Program-made: the position numbers and the translations under genes
Shown: one piece after another, positions 25,201-35,241 of the stretch
Layout: the number at the start of each line of letters is the position of its first letter
How positions within the stretch are numbered: the first letter of the stretch is position 1
Origin: Afipia sp.
Lineage (GTDB): Bacteria; Pseudomonadota; Alphaproteobacteria; Rhizobiales; Xanthobacteraceae
DNA: 38,815 bases
Reading direction: 5' to 3'
NCBI GenBank assembly: GCA_017474385.1
Contig: JAFVHU010000032.1
Span: forward strand, 1 to 38,815
The notes under the pieces: generated by a model
Seen by the model: only the letters and a program-made list of their open reading frames with translations
Database searches by the model: none
Told to the model about the DNA's origin: nothing

Positions 25201-26139
25201 TTACGGCGCTTGCAGAACCTGCCGGCATTCGGCGGGCAGATTTGCGAGCGTCAGCGGAGGCTTCGGCTTGGGTGGCACTGGCGGCGGCTTGGGATGCAGC
25301 ACCGCATCGCTGAACCAATAGGCCAGGTCGCCTGTACTGCAACCCTCACCGTCGTTGGGCGGCGTCTGCGCCTCGCAGTTGGTGCTGTTCGGCGGACACT
25401 TCATGCGGATGTGGAAATGATAGTCATGTCCGTACATCGGACGCACTTTCGAGAGCCAGCTCCGGTCGCCCTTCGCTTCCCGGCACAGCGCCTTCTTGAT
25501 CGCGGCGTTGACGAAGATGCGCTCCACCTGCGGCTCCTGCGCGGCCGCGCGGATCACAGGAAGATGTGTTGGGGTCCAGACGTTTGGATCGATATCGAGA
25601 CGGTCCTGCCGCACCATCATGACGGCGGATGTTTCCTCGCGCTCCTCGCGCGAGAGTTGCCGGTTCGGCATCGGCGTCAGCCAGATGTCGGCATCGAGGC
25701 CGATCTGGTGGCTTGCGTGCCCGGTGAACATCGGCCCGCCGCGCGGCTGAGACATGTCGCCGACCAGAAGTCCGGGCCAGCCCGCCGTCTTCCGCGCCTT
25801 GACGGCCACTCTTTCGAGCAGCGCAATGAGATCAGGATGTCCCCAGTTGCGGTTACGCGACAGCCGCATCACTTGCCACGCCGATCCGTTGATCGGCAAC
25901 GCGACCGCGCCAGCGATGCATCCTTTGGCGTAAAAGCCAACGGCCTGCGGCGTGAGCGCAGCGGGCTGCAGCTTGCGGCCAAACAATTCCTTGGCGGCGA
26001 CGTTGGGATCGTTTGGATTGGCCAGCGGCGGAAGCGGCTTGGGATTGACGCTGCCCTTGTCCTGCGCCTGTGCCGGGACTGTCACCACGAGAGCAATTGA
26101 CATCAAGGCGAATGCAGGAATCAGACGGAATCGCATCAT
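25201..26139 (-). CDS. mepA: Penicillin-insensitive murein endopeptidase
   Basis: Periplasmic zinc endopeptidase of the LAS group that cuts D-Ala-meso-DAP cross-links in peptidoglycan. It has 312 residues with a signal peptide ending near AQA (residue 26). The zinc-site motifs are GHASHQIGLDADIW (H and D ligands) and GHDYHFHIRMKCP (HxH). The paired cysteines (for example CEAQ...GEGC) are typical. A proline-rich C-terminal segment (PKPPPVPPKPKPPL) precedes the last 18 residues. Stand-alone gene with its own control. Confidence 0.93.
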   Translation of the reverse strand: MMRFRLIPAFALMSIALVVTVPAQAQDKGSVNPKPLPPLANPNDPNVAAKELFGRKLQPAALTPQAVGFYAKGCIAGAVALPINGSAWQVMRLSRNRNWGHPDLIALLERVAVKARKTAGWPGLLVGDMSQPRGGPMFTGHASHQIGLDADIWLTPMPNRQLSREEREETSAVMMVRQDRLDIDPNVWTPTHLPVIRAAAQEPQVERIFVNAAIKKALCREAKGDRSWLSKVRPMYGHDYHFHIRMKCPPNSTNCEAQTPPNDGEGCSTGDLAYWFSDAVLHPKPPPVPPKPKPPLTLANLPAECRQVLQAP

Positions 26140-26154
26140 GATACTCTTATAGCG

Positions 26155-26480
26155 GAAGGCCGGCCCGGCGACGAGGCGGCGCGATTCTTAACCCGGCATT
26201 AGCCATGCGGGAGACTGGCGCAAATAGGAGCGAAACGCCATTCGCGCGGGTGTTTGTTGTGCAGATGGCGCATCGGAGCCGAGGTATCGTCATAATCGCG
26301 GGGGAGAAACGATCATGCGGGCCTTATCTGGTGTTGCGTCCCATCGTTAAAGCCTCGCAATTGAGCACCCTCAAGGCCGGCGCAGCATCCGTCTAAAGTC
26401 GCGCGGCCCGCCAAAGGATACCAATTTTTCAGACACTTATAGCAAAACTGCTGCCCGCAGAATGCAAGGGATGCGGGGCA
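26155..26480. other. Intergenic region
   Basis: The 326 bases between two divergent genes hold their promoters. A 63-codon plus-strand frame at 26205-26396 has no ribosome binding site and no recognisable product, so it is not called as a gene. No hairpin or repeat stands out. Confidence 0.4.
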
Positions 26481-28694
26481 ATGCCGATCAATCGGCCAAA
26501 ATCAAAAAACAGAACCGGTAAATCAGCACTCACACGGGGAAGGTTGTCGGTTCGCCGGCCCAAGGCCGTGCCGAAGCTGTCACCCAAGGGCCGCAAGGTT
26601 TCCGAAATCGGCGAGATCGTGCGCAAGCGCGCGGAAGCCGAGGCGGCGATTGCGGATGCGGCTCGCTCGAATGCGCGCCTGCGCGAGGCCATCGATATTC
26701 TGCCGCAGGGCATCGTGTTTCTCGATGCCGACGGCCGCTACATCCTCTGGAACAAGAAGTACGCCGAGATCTACAACAAGAGTGCCGATCTCTTTGAAGA
26801 GGGCGCGATGTTGCGCGACACCCTGAAGGAGGGCGTGGCGCGCGGCGACTATCCGGATGCGATCGGCCGCGAGGATGAATGGATCAACGAGCGGCTCGAG
26901 AAGCTCTATCATCCCGGCCATCGTCACGAACAAACCCTGTCCGACGGCCGCTGCATCCTGATCGAGGAGCGTCTGACCGGCGATGGCGGCGGGATCGGGC
27001 TGCGCGTCGACATTACCGAACTGAAACAGCGCGAAGCCTCGTTCCGTCTGCTGTTTGACGGCAATCCCGTGCCGATGATCGTCTGCGCCCAGGACGATGA
27101 GCGCATCATCAGCGTCAATGACGCGGCGGTGGCGCACTATGGCTACGCGCGCGAAGATTTCGAGAAGCTGAAGATTTCCGACGTGCAGGCCTTCGATCAG
27201 GCCGCGCCCTGGACCGGCGACCAGACCACCGAGGAGCGGGCGGCGCGAACCTGGAAGCACGTCAAGGCCGACGGATCGCTGATCGACGTGGCGATCTATT
27301 CACGCATTCTGATATTCGAAGGCAAGCCGGCGGTGCTGCTGGCGCTGATGGACATCACCGAGCGCAAGCGCGCCGAGGCGCGGCTCGCGTTCATGGCGCA
27401 GCATGACGGCCTCACCGGACTGCCGAACCGCATCCTGCTGCGGCAGCGGCTCGATGAACTGCTGGCGCATACCCGCCGCAGCGGCGACAAGGTCGCGGTG
27501 CTGTTTCTCGACCTCGACAACTTCAAGGCCATCAACGACACGCTGGGCCATGCGATCGGCGACAAGCTGCTGAAAGGCGTGACCAAGCGCCTGCGCTCAT
27601 CGCTGCGCGAAGAGGACGCGATCGCGCGCCTCGGCTCGGACGAGTTCGCCATCGTGCAGGCCGGCGTGTCGCGGCCCGAGGACGTGGCGTTCCTGGCCAG
27701 GCGCCTGATCGACGCCATCAGCGAGCCCTATCTGTTCGACGGCCATACCATTGTCAGCGGCGCCAGCATCGGCATTGCGATTGCGCCCGGCGACGGCGAC
27801 GACGCCGAGAAGCTGCTCAAGAACGCCGACATGGCGCTGTCGCGCGCCAAGAGCGAAGGCCACGGCACGTTCAGTTTCTTCGAATCGGAAATGGACGCCC
27901 GTGCGCAGACGCGCCGCCGCATCGAAATCGATCTGCGCGCGGCGATCGAGAACAATATCCTGCAACCGCATTACCAGCCGCTGGTCGATCTCAAGACCGG
28001 GCGCATCACCGGCTTCGAGGCGCTGGTACGCTGGCCGGACCCTGATCGCGGCATGATTCCGCCGGTGGAATTCATTCCGGTCGCGGAAGAAACCGGCCTG
28101 ATCAACGCGGTCGGCGGGCTGATGCTGCGGCGCGCCTGCATGGACGCGGCGCAATGGCCGGATGATGTGCGCGTCGCCGTCAACCTGTCGCCGCTGCAAT
28201 TCCGCGTCGGCAATCTTCTCTCGGTGGTGATGGACGCGCTCAAGGTGTCCGGCCTGTCGCCGAAGCGGCTTGAACTGGAGATCACCGAAACCCTGCTGCT
28301 GGAGAAGAGCGATCAGGTGCTGGCGACGCTGCATGCGCTGCGCGCACTCGGCGTGCGGATTTCGATGGACGATTTCGGCACCGGATACTCGTCGCTGAGC
28401 TATCTGCGCAGCTTTCCGTTCGACAAGATCAAGATCGACCGCTCGTTCGTGCGCGATCTCGGCTCCAATCAGGATGCGCAGGCCATCGTCCGCTCGATCA
28501 TCTCGCTCGGCATGGGCCTCGGCGTGACGATCACTGCGGAAGGCGTCGAGACCGAGTGCGAACTCGCCTGCCTGCGCGCGGAAGGCTGTCACGAGGGGCA
28601 AGGCTTCCTGTTCAGCCGCGCCCGGCCGAATGCCGAGATCACCGCGCTGTTGCAGGCTCAGCGTAATGCGACCCAGCAGGTTCGCGTGGCGTGA
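26481..28694 (+). CDS. PAS-PAS-GGDEF-EAL cyclic-di-GMP protein
   Basis: Cytoplasmic 737-residue protein predicted to make and/or break cyclic di-GMP. A basic N-terminal tail is followed by a PAS domain at about 65-180 (LPQGIVFLDADGRYILWNKK), a second PAS at about 190-300 ending DITERKRAEARL, a GGDEF domain at about 310-470 and an EAL domain at about 490-730. The cyclase signature reads GSDEF (about residue 386), with the product-inhibition motif RxxD (REED) five residues before it, so a working cyclase is plausible. The EAL part has EALVRW (about 512), NLSPLQF, EITETLL and DDFGTGYSSLSYL, all needed for phosphodiesterase activity. No membrane segment is present, so the signal is probably intracellular. 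Confidence 0.95.
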   Translation: MPINRPKSKNRTGKSALTRGRLSVRRPKAVPKLSPKGRKVSEIGEIVRKRAEAEAAIADAARSNARLREAIDILPQGIVFLDADGRYILWNKKYAEIYNKSADLFEEGAMLRDTLKEGVARGDYPDAIGREDEWINERLEKLYHPGHRHEQTLSDGRCILIEERLTGDGGGIGLRVDITELKQREASFRLLFDGNPVPMIVCAQDDERIISVNDAAVAHYGYAREDFEKLKISDVQAFDQAAPWTGDQTTEERAARTWKHVKADGSLIDVAIYSRILIFEGKPAVLLALMDITERKRAEARLAFMAQHDGLTGLPNRILLRQRLDELLAHTRRSGDKVAVLFLDLDNFKAINDTLGHAIGDKLLKGVTKRLRSSLREEDAIARLGSDEFAIVQAGVSRPEDVAFLARRLIDAISEPYLFDGHTIVSGASIGIAIAPGDGDDAEKLLKNADMALSRAKSEGHGTFSFFESEMDARAQTRRRIEIDLRAAIENNILQPHYQPLVDLKTGRITGFEALVRWPDPDRGMIPPVEFIPVAEETGLINAVGGLMLRRACMDAAQWPDDVRVAVNLSPLQFRVGNLLSVVMDALKVSGLSPKRLELEITETLLLEKSDQVLATLHALRALGVRISMDDFGTGYSSLSYLRSFPFDKIKIDRSFVRDLGSNQDAQAIVRSIISLGMGLGVTITAEGVETECELACLRAEGCHEGQGFLFSRARPNAEITALLQAQRNATQQVRVA

Positions 28695-28726
28695 CGCGGC
28701 ACATTGGCGCAGGACCGCTGCAAATG

Positions 28727-28756
28727 AAAAACCCCGGTTCAGAACCGGGGTTTTCC
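28727..28756. terminator. Bidirectional rho-independent terminator
   Basis: A stem AAAACCCCGGTTC / GAACCGGGGTTTT around a short loop is flanked by A on the left and T on the right, so it can stop transcripts from both the cyclic-di-GMP gene and the convergent DUF1508 gene. Confidence 0.9.
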
Positions 28757-28778
28757 TTGCGATGATCGATCGCTGAAA

Positions 28779-29027
28779 TCACTTCTTCCTGGATTTCTTC
28801 TTCTTCGCCTTCTTGGCTTTCTTCTCAGTCTTGGCCTTCACGGCCTTCGAGACGTCGTCGATCTCGGCCTTGGCGACATGCTTGACGATCGACTTGATCG
28901 TGCTCTTGGCGGACGCCTTGTTGGAATAGCCTTCCGAAGCGAACATCTTTTCGCCGTTCGGCGCGCGGAAGCGGAAACGGAATTCGCCGGACTTGTCTTT
29001 GTAGATTTCAAACTTGTAGGACGCCAT
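28779..29027 (-). CDS. DUF1508 (YegP-like) protein with lysine-rich tail
   Basis: An 82-residue protein. Residues 1-60 are one YegP/DUF1508 unit (FEIYKDKSGEFRFRFRAPNG, then SEGYSNKASAKSTI). The family is small and widespread and its function is unknown. The last 20 residues are almost only Lys, Ala, Arg and Ser (KAKKKKSRKK), a tail that could bind nucleic acid in the manner of histone-H1-like proteins. The start follows GGAGAG. Single gene between two terminator-like or promoter regions. Confidence 0.88.
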   Translation of the reverse strand: MASYKFEIYKDKSGEFRFRFRAPNGEKMFASEGYSNKASAKSTIKSIVKHVAKAEIDDVSKAVKAKTEKKAKKAKKKKSRKK

Positions 29028-29134
29028 TACTCTCTCCGATGATTGACAAGGACGCGCGCACGTTATGCGCGCATGGAACCGGAGACAAGTGCAGGCTTCG
29101 CGCTACCCTCAGCGCGGTTCATTTCTGGATGAAG

Positions 29135-29614
29135 TCATTCAATGACGATCTCGCCTGTCATGCCGTGATCGGCGTGGGTTCTTCCGTCGCTCGCGGTGAT
29201 CCCGCAGCGCAGATCGGTGACGCGGCCCGCGGCGACCGGCACGAACCACCATTCGGCGGATTGTCCCGGATAAACCTCGACCTCGCGTATCGCGCCCTTG
29301 AACTCGGCGAGCGTGATCGTCTTGCTGTCGCGGCTCTGCGTCACCTGCACCTTGCGCGTCCAGATCATTTGCGAGAAGCCATGCGAGGTGAAGTAATGCG
29401 GATCGTTGCTCGCGTTGCGCAGCACCAGCTTGTAAAGTTTTCCGGTCTCGAACCGCAGCTTGTTCGGTGAGAATTCGTGCTTGCCGGGTGAGCCGAGATC
29501 GACCGTGATTTCGACCGGCGTCTGCTTCGACAGATCGCCCGCGGCGAGCGCAGCGCCTGAGACAAAGCCGAGTGCGACAGCCGCAGCGAGCGCGAAGCGA
29601 TACGATGTCAGCAT
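29135..29614 (-). CDS. Exported cupredoxin-like protein
   Basis: A 159-residue secreted protein with a signal peptide ending near ALAA (residue 26). The remainder is a single cupredoxin-like beta sandwich: VEITVDLGSPGKHEFSPNKL, LYKLVLRNASNDPHYFTS and a C-terminal GMTGEIVIE strand. The standard Cys-x-x-His-x-x-x-Met copper loop is not present. Possible ligands are the histidines in NDPHYFTSHGF and DHGMTG, plus nearby Met. It may bind copper or only share the fold. A poorly conserved stand-alone gene. Confidence 0.75.
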   Translation of the reverse strand: MLTSYRFALAAAVALGFVSGAALAAGDLSKQTPVEITVDLGSPGKHEFSPNKLRFETGKLYKLVLRNASNDPHYFTSHGFSQMIWTRKVQVTQSRDSKTITLAEFKGAIREVEVYPGQSAEWWFVPVAAGRVTDLRCGITASDGRTHADHGMTGEIVIE

Positions 29615-29819
29615 GATGTGTCTCCTGTAGTGATGCTTCCGCGCGCCGGAAAATGTAGGGCTGCAAACAAATCCGTCCGAATGTTATGCAAATGCGAATG
29701 AGTTGCAAATATCAAGCTTAAAGCCAGAGCGTGGCTTGCGGCGAAACGGCGCGGAAGGAAGACATCATCGGCGGACAGCACTGAGACGCGCTAGCGGACG
29801 TGTCAGGATTTTCCAGTAG

Positions 29820-29984
29820 GCCGCCGACATTTGGCGGCGCGGATCTGCATCCGCTTCACCTGAGGGCGCGGACGACCCGGTCCCGTTTTCATTTCCTCTG
29901 AGAGAAGAAATGGAGCGCGCCCGACCTCGGGTTTACCCGAGATCGGCATTAAATAGTCGCAAGTCGGATAAATCACGACTTGCG
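29820..29984. repeat. Array of three to four hairpins
   Basis: Consecutive stems are GCCGCC/GGCGGC (29820-29838), CATTTC/GAAATG (29890-29912), CCGAcCTCGGG/CCCGAGaTCGG (29921-29946), and a perfect nine-base CGCAAGTCG/CGACTTGCG with a nine-base loop (29958-29984). None has a T run, so these are not simple terminators. The segment has the look of a dispersed structured repeat of this bacterial group or an RNA. There is no coding frame I trust. Confidence 0.6.
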
Positions 29985-30043
29985 TGGCGCTAGGGGTTTG
30001 CGAGGCACCCGGCGATACAAACTCAACGCAGGATAACCTCCGA

Positions 30044-30079
30044 GTCGTCCCCGCGCAGGCGGGGATCCATAACCCCTGA
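30044..30079 (+). repeat. Palindromic repeat, left copy beside the GIY-YIG gene
   Basis: GTCGTCCCCGCGCAGGCGGG followed by ATCCATAACCCCTGA. The GC-rich half folds on itself (CCCCGC/GCGGGG). The sequence is repeated in inverted orientation at 30460-30492, so the two copies frame the GIY-YIG gene. It resembles REP-like elements that are abundant in Bradyrhizobium-type genomes. Confidence 0.75.
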
Positions 30080-30080
30080 A

Positions 30081-30362
30081 CTAGTCGATTAAATCGGATC
30101 GATCGCTCCAGTCCGGATTCTCGCTTTCGATCAGCCGAATCTTCCAGTCGCGATTCCATTTCTTCAATTGTTTCTGGCGGCGGATTGCCTCTTCGGGCGA
30201 TTGGTATTCTTCAAGATGCACGAGGCGATGGATTTCATGCTTCTTGACGAACTCCGAACCAAGGCCGGAGCGGTGCAGGTCCAGCCTTTGCTGGATATTG
30301 TTAGTCACGCCGATATACAGCGTGCCGTGCTTTCCGCTGGCGAGAATGTAGACGTAGTACAT
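30081..30362 (-). CDS. GIY-YIG nuclease family protein
   Basis: A 93-residue single-domain protein with the GIY-YIG fold. YYVYILAS stands for the GIY strand and TLYIGVTNNIQQRLDLH for the YIG strand and conserved arginine. EAIRRQKQLKKWNRDWKIRL contains the conserved glutamate helix of the UhpB/YhbQ-like group. Members of this branch are small nucleases of poorly known function. The gene ends two bases from the left palindromic repeat, and the inverted copy lies about 100 bases upstream of its start. No ribosome binding site is obvious. Confidence 0.9.
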   Translation of the reverse strand: MYYVYILASGKHGTLYIGVTNNIQQRLDLHRSGLGSEFVKKHEIHRLVHLEEYQSPEEAIRRQKQLKKWNRDWKIRLIESENPDWSDRSDLID

Positions 30363-30459
30363 GGCGCGACCCGTTGCGCCGATAGGAAATCACTTTCAGG
30401 CGTTTTGTGAAAGCAGTCGTACGAGAGCGGAGAACTCCCTGAGCGAAAATGTGATGTTA

Positions 30460-30492
30460 GGGGTTATGGGTCCCCGCCTTCGCGGGGACGAC
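30460..30492 (-). repeat. Palindromic repeat, right inverted copy
   Basis: GGGGTTATGGGTCCCCGCC followed by TTCGCGGGGACGAC. This is the reverse complement of the element at 30044-30079 with only a few differences (GCGAAGG for GCGCAGG, CCC for TCC). The pair brackets a 380-base unit holding the GIY-YIG gene. Confidence 0.75.
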
Positions 30493-30567
30493 ATCTGAAG
30501 ATAGTTCCCGTTAGGCGCGCGAGCAAAGAATGAGAATTGAAGAAAGCGCCCAAATGCGCAGATCGCT

Positions 30568-30957
30568 CTAACGGCTTTTCAAATCCTCGCGGACTTTCTG
30601 GTCTAGATGTTGAAATTCAACAACCATCGCGTCGCAAGCAGATTTCGAGGATTCACATAGAACCTTCATTTGTACGAAGATGTTGTCGCCATCCTTCACC
30701 ACGGATCGTTGGATCGCCGCCGGATGCGCCGGATGATTTGACGGCGTGAAAGACCAAACGCTCATCGTTGATCTGTCCTCGATGATCGTCCAGCCAGATT
30801 TTTCATAAGTCTTTACGCCAGTTTTAGCGCGCATATCCGCTAAAGTGGCAGTTGCGGATTTGTAAACCAGCGGCGTATCGCTCAAAGCAATATTCGTTGC
30901 GGCTAGGGTGATCGCTGCAACGAAAAACATCGTCAACTTGTCAAGTGTCTGCGCCAC
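30568..30957 (-). CDS. Small exported protein of unknown function
   Basis: A 129-residue product from a GTG at 30957 that has GGAGG seven bases upstream. An ATG at 30930 lacks such a site. Residues 1-26 form a signal peptide (MFFVAAITLAATNIALS). The mature part, about 100 residues, contains two cysteines (VLCESSKSACDAM) likely to form a disulfide in the periplasm, and strands such as WTIIEDRSTMSVWSFTP. I do not recognise the family. It follows lepA by 25 bases on the same strand, so it may be a read-through partner, with no functional link apparent. Confidence 0.75.
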   Translation of the reverse strand: MAQTLDKLTMFFVAAITLAATNIALSDTPLVYKSATATLADMRAKTGVKTYEKSGWTIIEDRSTMSVWSFTPSNHPAHPAAIQRSVVKDGDNIFVQMKVLCESSKSACDAMVVEFQHLDQKVREDLKSR

Positions 30958-30982
30958 GGCTTCGCCTCCATGCCAACGGGCC

Positions 30983-32788
<1,806 letters not shown>

Positions 32789-32942
32789 GGGCGCGGGATA
32801 GCATTCGCGCCTCTTTGCGGCAACAGAATTGGGCTGTTCCACGGCCAACTTCCGCAGAAATCGCAATGATTTGCTGTTGCCCGCAATCGTTTGGCGCTGT
32901 TAGAGCTTGATGCTGTTCTCTTGAAGATGCGGCGTGTCCAGA

Positions 32943-33050
32943 GCCGTCATCCTGAGGTGCGAGCTCTTGCGAGCCTCGAAGGATGACAAACCATGAAACG
33001 CCGTCGCCCTTCGAGGCCTCCGCTTCGCTACGGCACCTCAGGGTGACGGC
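32943..33050. repeat. Dispersed palindromic repeat, copy A
   Basis: The outer arms GCCGTCATCCTGAGGTG (32943-32959) and CACCTCAGGGTGACGGC (33034-33050) pair with one mismatch. GCGAGCCTCGAAGGATGA and CCTTCGAGGCCTCC lie inside. A second copy of the same family lies at 34797-34917, so the two frame the glycosyltransferase gene. Such GAGGTGCGAG / CCTCGAAGGATGA elements are common in this bacterial group. The 5' copy lies 30 bases upstream of the glycosyltransferase start and could influence its expression. Confidence 0.8.
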
Positions 33051-33082
33051 GCGCACTGCGTTTCCGACACAGGTTGACCGCG

Positions 33083-34795
33083 ATGTCCGATGCTTCTTCG
33101 ACTGAAACCGGGCGCAGAACCGGGAAAAACCCCGGCCCGCGCACCGGACTGCGATCCCGGCAGAAGGCGCGGCTGCGCCACGTGCCGGTCACGCGCCGCG
33201 TGGCGGCGTGGATCGCGGCGGTCGCCCACGATCCTGCGACGTCGCTCAAGTTCGTCATCGGCTTCGCGGTGGTCCATGCGCTGCTCTGGACCATCATCCT
33301 CACTGCGCTGAAGGCCGCGCAGGATGTCCACATGGATGTCGCCGAGGCGTATGCCTGGGGCCAGAAATTCCTGCTCGGCTACGGCAAGCATCCGCCGCTG
33401 GCGGGATGGGTCGCGGGCGTCTGGTTTCGGATTTTTCCTGTCACCGACTGGGCGACCTATGCGCTGGCGATGACGGTCGCCGGCATCGGCCTTGTGATCT
33501 GCTGGCTGATCGCGGTGCGTGTGGTCGATCATCGCCGCGCGATGTTCACGGTGGCGATGCTGGCGCTCTATCCGGTCTTCACCTTCAAGGGCTTCAAGTA
33601 CAATCCCGATCTCCTGCAACTGGTGACGCTGCCGCTGTTCGTGCTGGCCTATCTCGATGCGTTCCAGAAGCGCACATGGATGTCCGGCGTCTGGCTCGGG
33701 CTCGCCGCGGCGCTGGCGCTGATGACCAAATACTGGGTGCTGACCATGATCGGCGCCGCCGGTCTCGCGGCGCTGATCCATCCGGACCGGATGCGCTTCC
33801 TGCGCTCGCCCGCGCCGTGGGTGGCGTTTGTGGCGTGCCTTGTCGGCATGCTGCCGCATCTGTGGTGGCTGAAGCAGGCGGATTTCCTGCCGCTGATCTA
33901 CGCCGATGATGTCTATGGCGGGCGGACCTTCGGCACCACGCTGCGGCTGGCGTCGATCTATCTCGTGCACAATCTGGGCCTGCTGCTGCTTCCGGTGGGC
34001 TTCGCAGCCATCGCGCTGGCGTGGAAGCTGCAATGGTGGAAGTCGCTGCGGAGAAGGGGATTGGTCGGCGAGTTCATTGCCTCGGCAAAGCGCCCGTGGG
34101 TGCGCGGGCCCAATCTCGGCGTGTATCTGACGCAGGCGCGCAACATCTGGATCATGCAGATCATCGTCGCCCTGGTGCCGCCGGTCGCCGCCGTCGTGTT
34201 CGGCATCTACATGAAGACCGACTGGGGAATTTCGCTGTTCTTCCTGGTGCCGCTGGCGCTGGTCGCGCTGCCCGCGCTGCGCGTCACGCAGATGGCGCTG
34301 ATCCGGCTGATGCTGATGTGGCTGGTGTTCACCCTCGCCATGCTGCTGATCTCACCGATCATCGCGGCGCAGACCGTGCGGCGCGACGGCGACGCCGGCG
34401 TGCCGTTCGCACCCAAGTCAGAATTCGCGCTGCAACTGACCGAAGCCTGGCGCGCGCGGTTCAACAAACGCTGGGCCGTGGTCGCCGGCACCACCGAAAT
34501 CGGCGAGCCGATGACGTTCTACAGTCCCGATCATCCGGCGCCGCTGACGCCGCGTGAGGTCTGGGCCTCGGGCCTGACCAGTCTCGAGGAGGCGAAGCAG
34601 CGCGGCTTCATCGGCATCTGCGACACCAAGGATCTCGAATTGCAGAAGTGCGAGGCGTGGATGGCCGAGAACGCGGCGAACGCGGAACGCGTCGATCTCA
34701 CCTCGCGGCGCTATTTCCACGGCAAGGCGGGTCCCGCGGTGAAATGGAAGATCTGGATCGTGGGTCCGGCGCACACGGACGACGACGACAAGTAA
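33083..34795 (+). CDS. ArnT/PMT-like glycosyltransferase (GT39/83)
   Basis: Inner-membrane glycosyltransferase of 570 residues that probably takes a polyprenyl-phosphate sugar and transfers it to a lipid or protein on the periplasmic side. ATG 33083 is preferred over a TTG at 33074. After a basic cytoplasmic tail of about 55 residues, the first helix is followed by the conserved acidic and HPPL block (VAEAYAWGQKFLLGYGKHPPLAGW). About ten more helices follow, then a soluble periplasmic C-terminal domain (about residues 430-570). The target is unknown, lipid A or hopanoid-type lipids being typical in this group. It is flanked on both sides by the palindromic repeat family described at 32943. 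Confidence 0.85.
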   Translation: MSDASSTETGRRTGKNPGPRTGLRSRQKARLRHVPVTRRVAAWIAAVAHDPATSLKFVIGFAVVHALLWTIILTALKAAQDVHMDVAEAYAWGQKFLLGYGKHPPLAGWVAGVWFRIFPVTDWATYALAMTVAGIGLVICWLIAVRVVDHRRAMFTVAMLALYPVFTFKGFKYNPDLLQLVTLPLFVLAYLDAFQKRTWMSGVWLGLAAALALMTKYWVLTMIGAAGLAALIHPDRMRFLRSPAPWVAFVACLVGMLPHLWWLKQADFLPLIYADDVYGGRTFGTTLRLASIYLVHNLGLLLLPVGFAAIALAWKLQWWKSLRRRGLVGEFIASAKRPWVRGPNLGVYLTQARNIWIMQIIVALVPPVAAVVFGIYMKTDWGISLFFLVPLALVALPALRVTQMALIRLMLMWLVFTLAMLLISPIIAAQTVRRDGDAGVPFAPKSEFALQLTEAWRARFNKRWAVVAGTTEIGEPMTFYSPDHPAPLTPREVWASGLTSLEEAKQRGFIGICDTKDLELQKCEAWMAENAANAERVDLTSRRYFHGKAGPAVKWKIWIVGPAHTDDDDK

Positions 34796-34796
34796 G

Positions 34797-34917
34797 CGTC
34801 ATCCTGAGGTGCGAGCCGTACTTACGGCGAGCCTCGAAGGATGGACGCTGAAAGGGGGAACTTGCTGTCGCCGTCGTCCTTCGAGGCTCGCAAGTGCTCG
34901 CGCCTCAGGATGACGGC
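34797..34917. repeat. Dispersed palindromic repeat, copy B
   Basis: GCGTCATCCTGAGGTGCGAG at the left pairs with CGCCTCAGGATGAC at the right. GCGAGCCTCGAAGGATGG and CGTCCTTCGAGGCTCGCAAG are the inner arms. It starts directly after the stop codon of the glycosyltransferase gene. It lies between this gene and HPr, which converge, and may act as a transcription boundary. Confidence 0.8.
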
Positions 34918-34926
34918 GAAAATGTT

Positions 34927-35241
34927 CTAGCCCGCTTCTTCCTCGCCAAACTTGTTGGCCAGCAGTTCGGTGATGGCGTTCATCGCAGCCTCGGCTTCGC
35001 GGCCGCTCGCCGCCACCGTGATGGTGGTGCCGATCCCGGCCGAGAGCATCATCAATCCCATGATCGAGGTGCCGCCGACGCTTTCGCCGTTGCGCGTCAC
35101 CGTGAGTTCGGCGTCGAACTTTTCCGCCGTCTGCACGAATTTCGCGGAGGCGCGCGCGTGAAGGCCGCGCTTGTTAATGATGGGAAGTTCTCGGACGATA
35201 ACGCCGGCGGACGAAGACGTATGCTCCGGCGCGGCGCTCAT
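34927..35241 (-). CDS. ptsH: HPr phosphocarrier protein
   Basis: Phosphocarrier of the nitrogen-related PTS. ATG 35241 gives 104 residues. The long upstream frame overlaps the EIIA gene and is not real. The phosphorylated histidine is H28 in NKRGLHARASAKF, and the HPr-kinase serine is S59 in GTSIMGLMML, which matches the HprK encoded nearby. The C-terminus is slightly extended. The start overlaps the EIIA stop (ATGA), so the pair is translationally coupled. No EII permease is encoded here, as expected for a regulatory PTS. Confidence 0.95.
   Translation of the reverse strand: MSAAPEHTSSSAGVIVRELPIINKRGLHARASAKFVQTAEKFDAELTVTRNGESVGGTSIMGLMMLSAGIGTTITVAASGREAEAAMNAITELLANKFGEEEAG

Noticed and set aside
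26205-26396. A 63-codon frame upstream of the cyclic-di-GMP gene
   Set aside because: It has no ribosome binding site, no known family, and lies in a promoter region.
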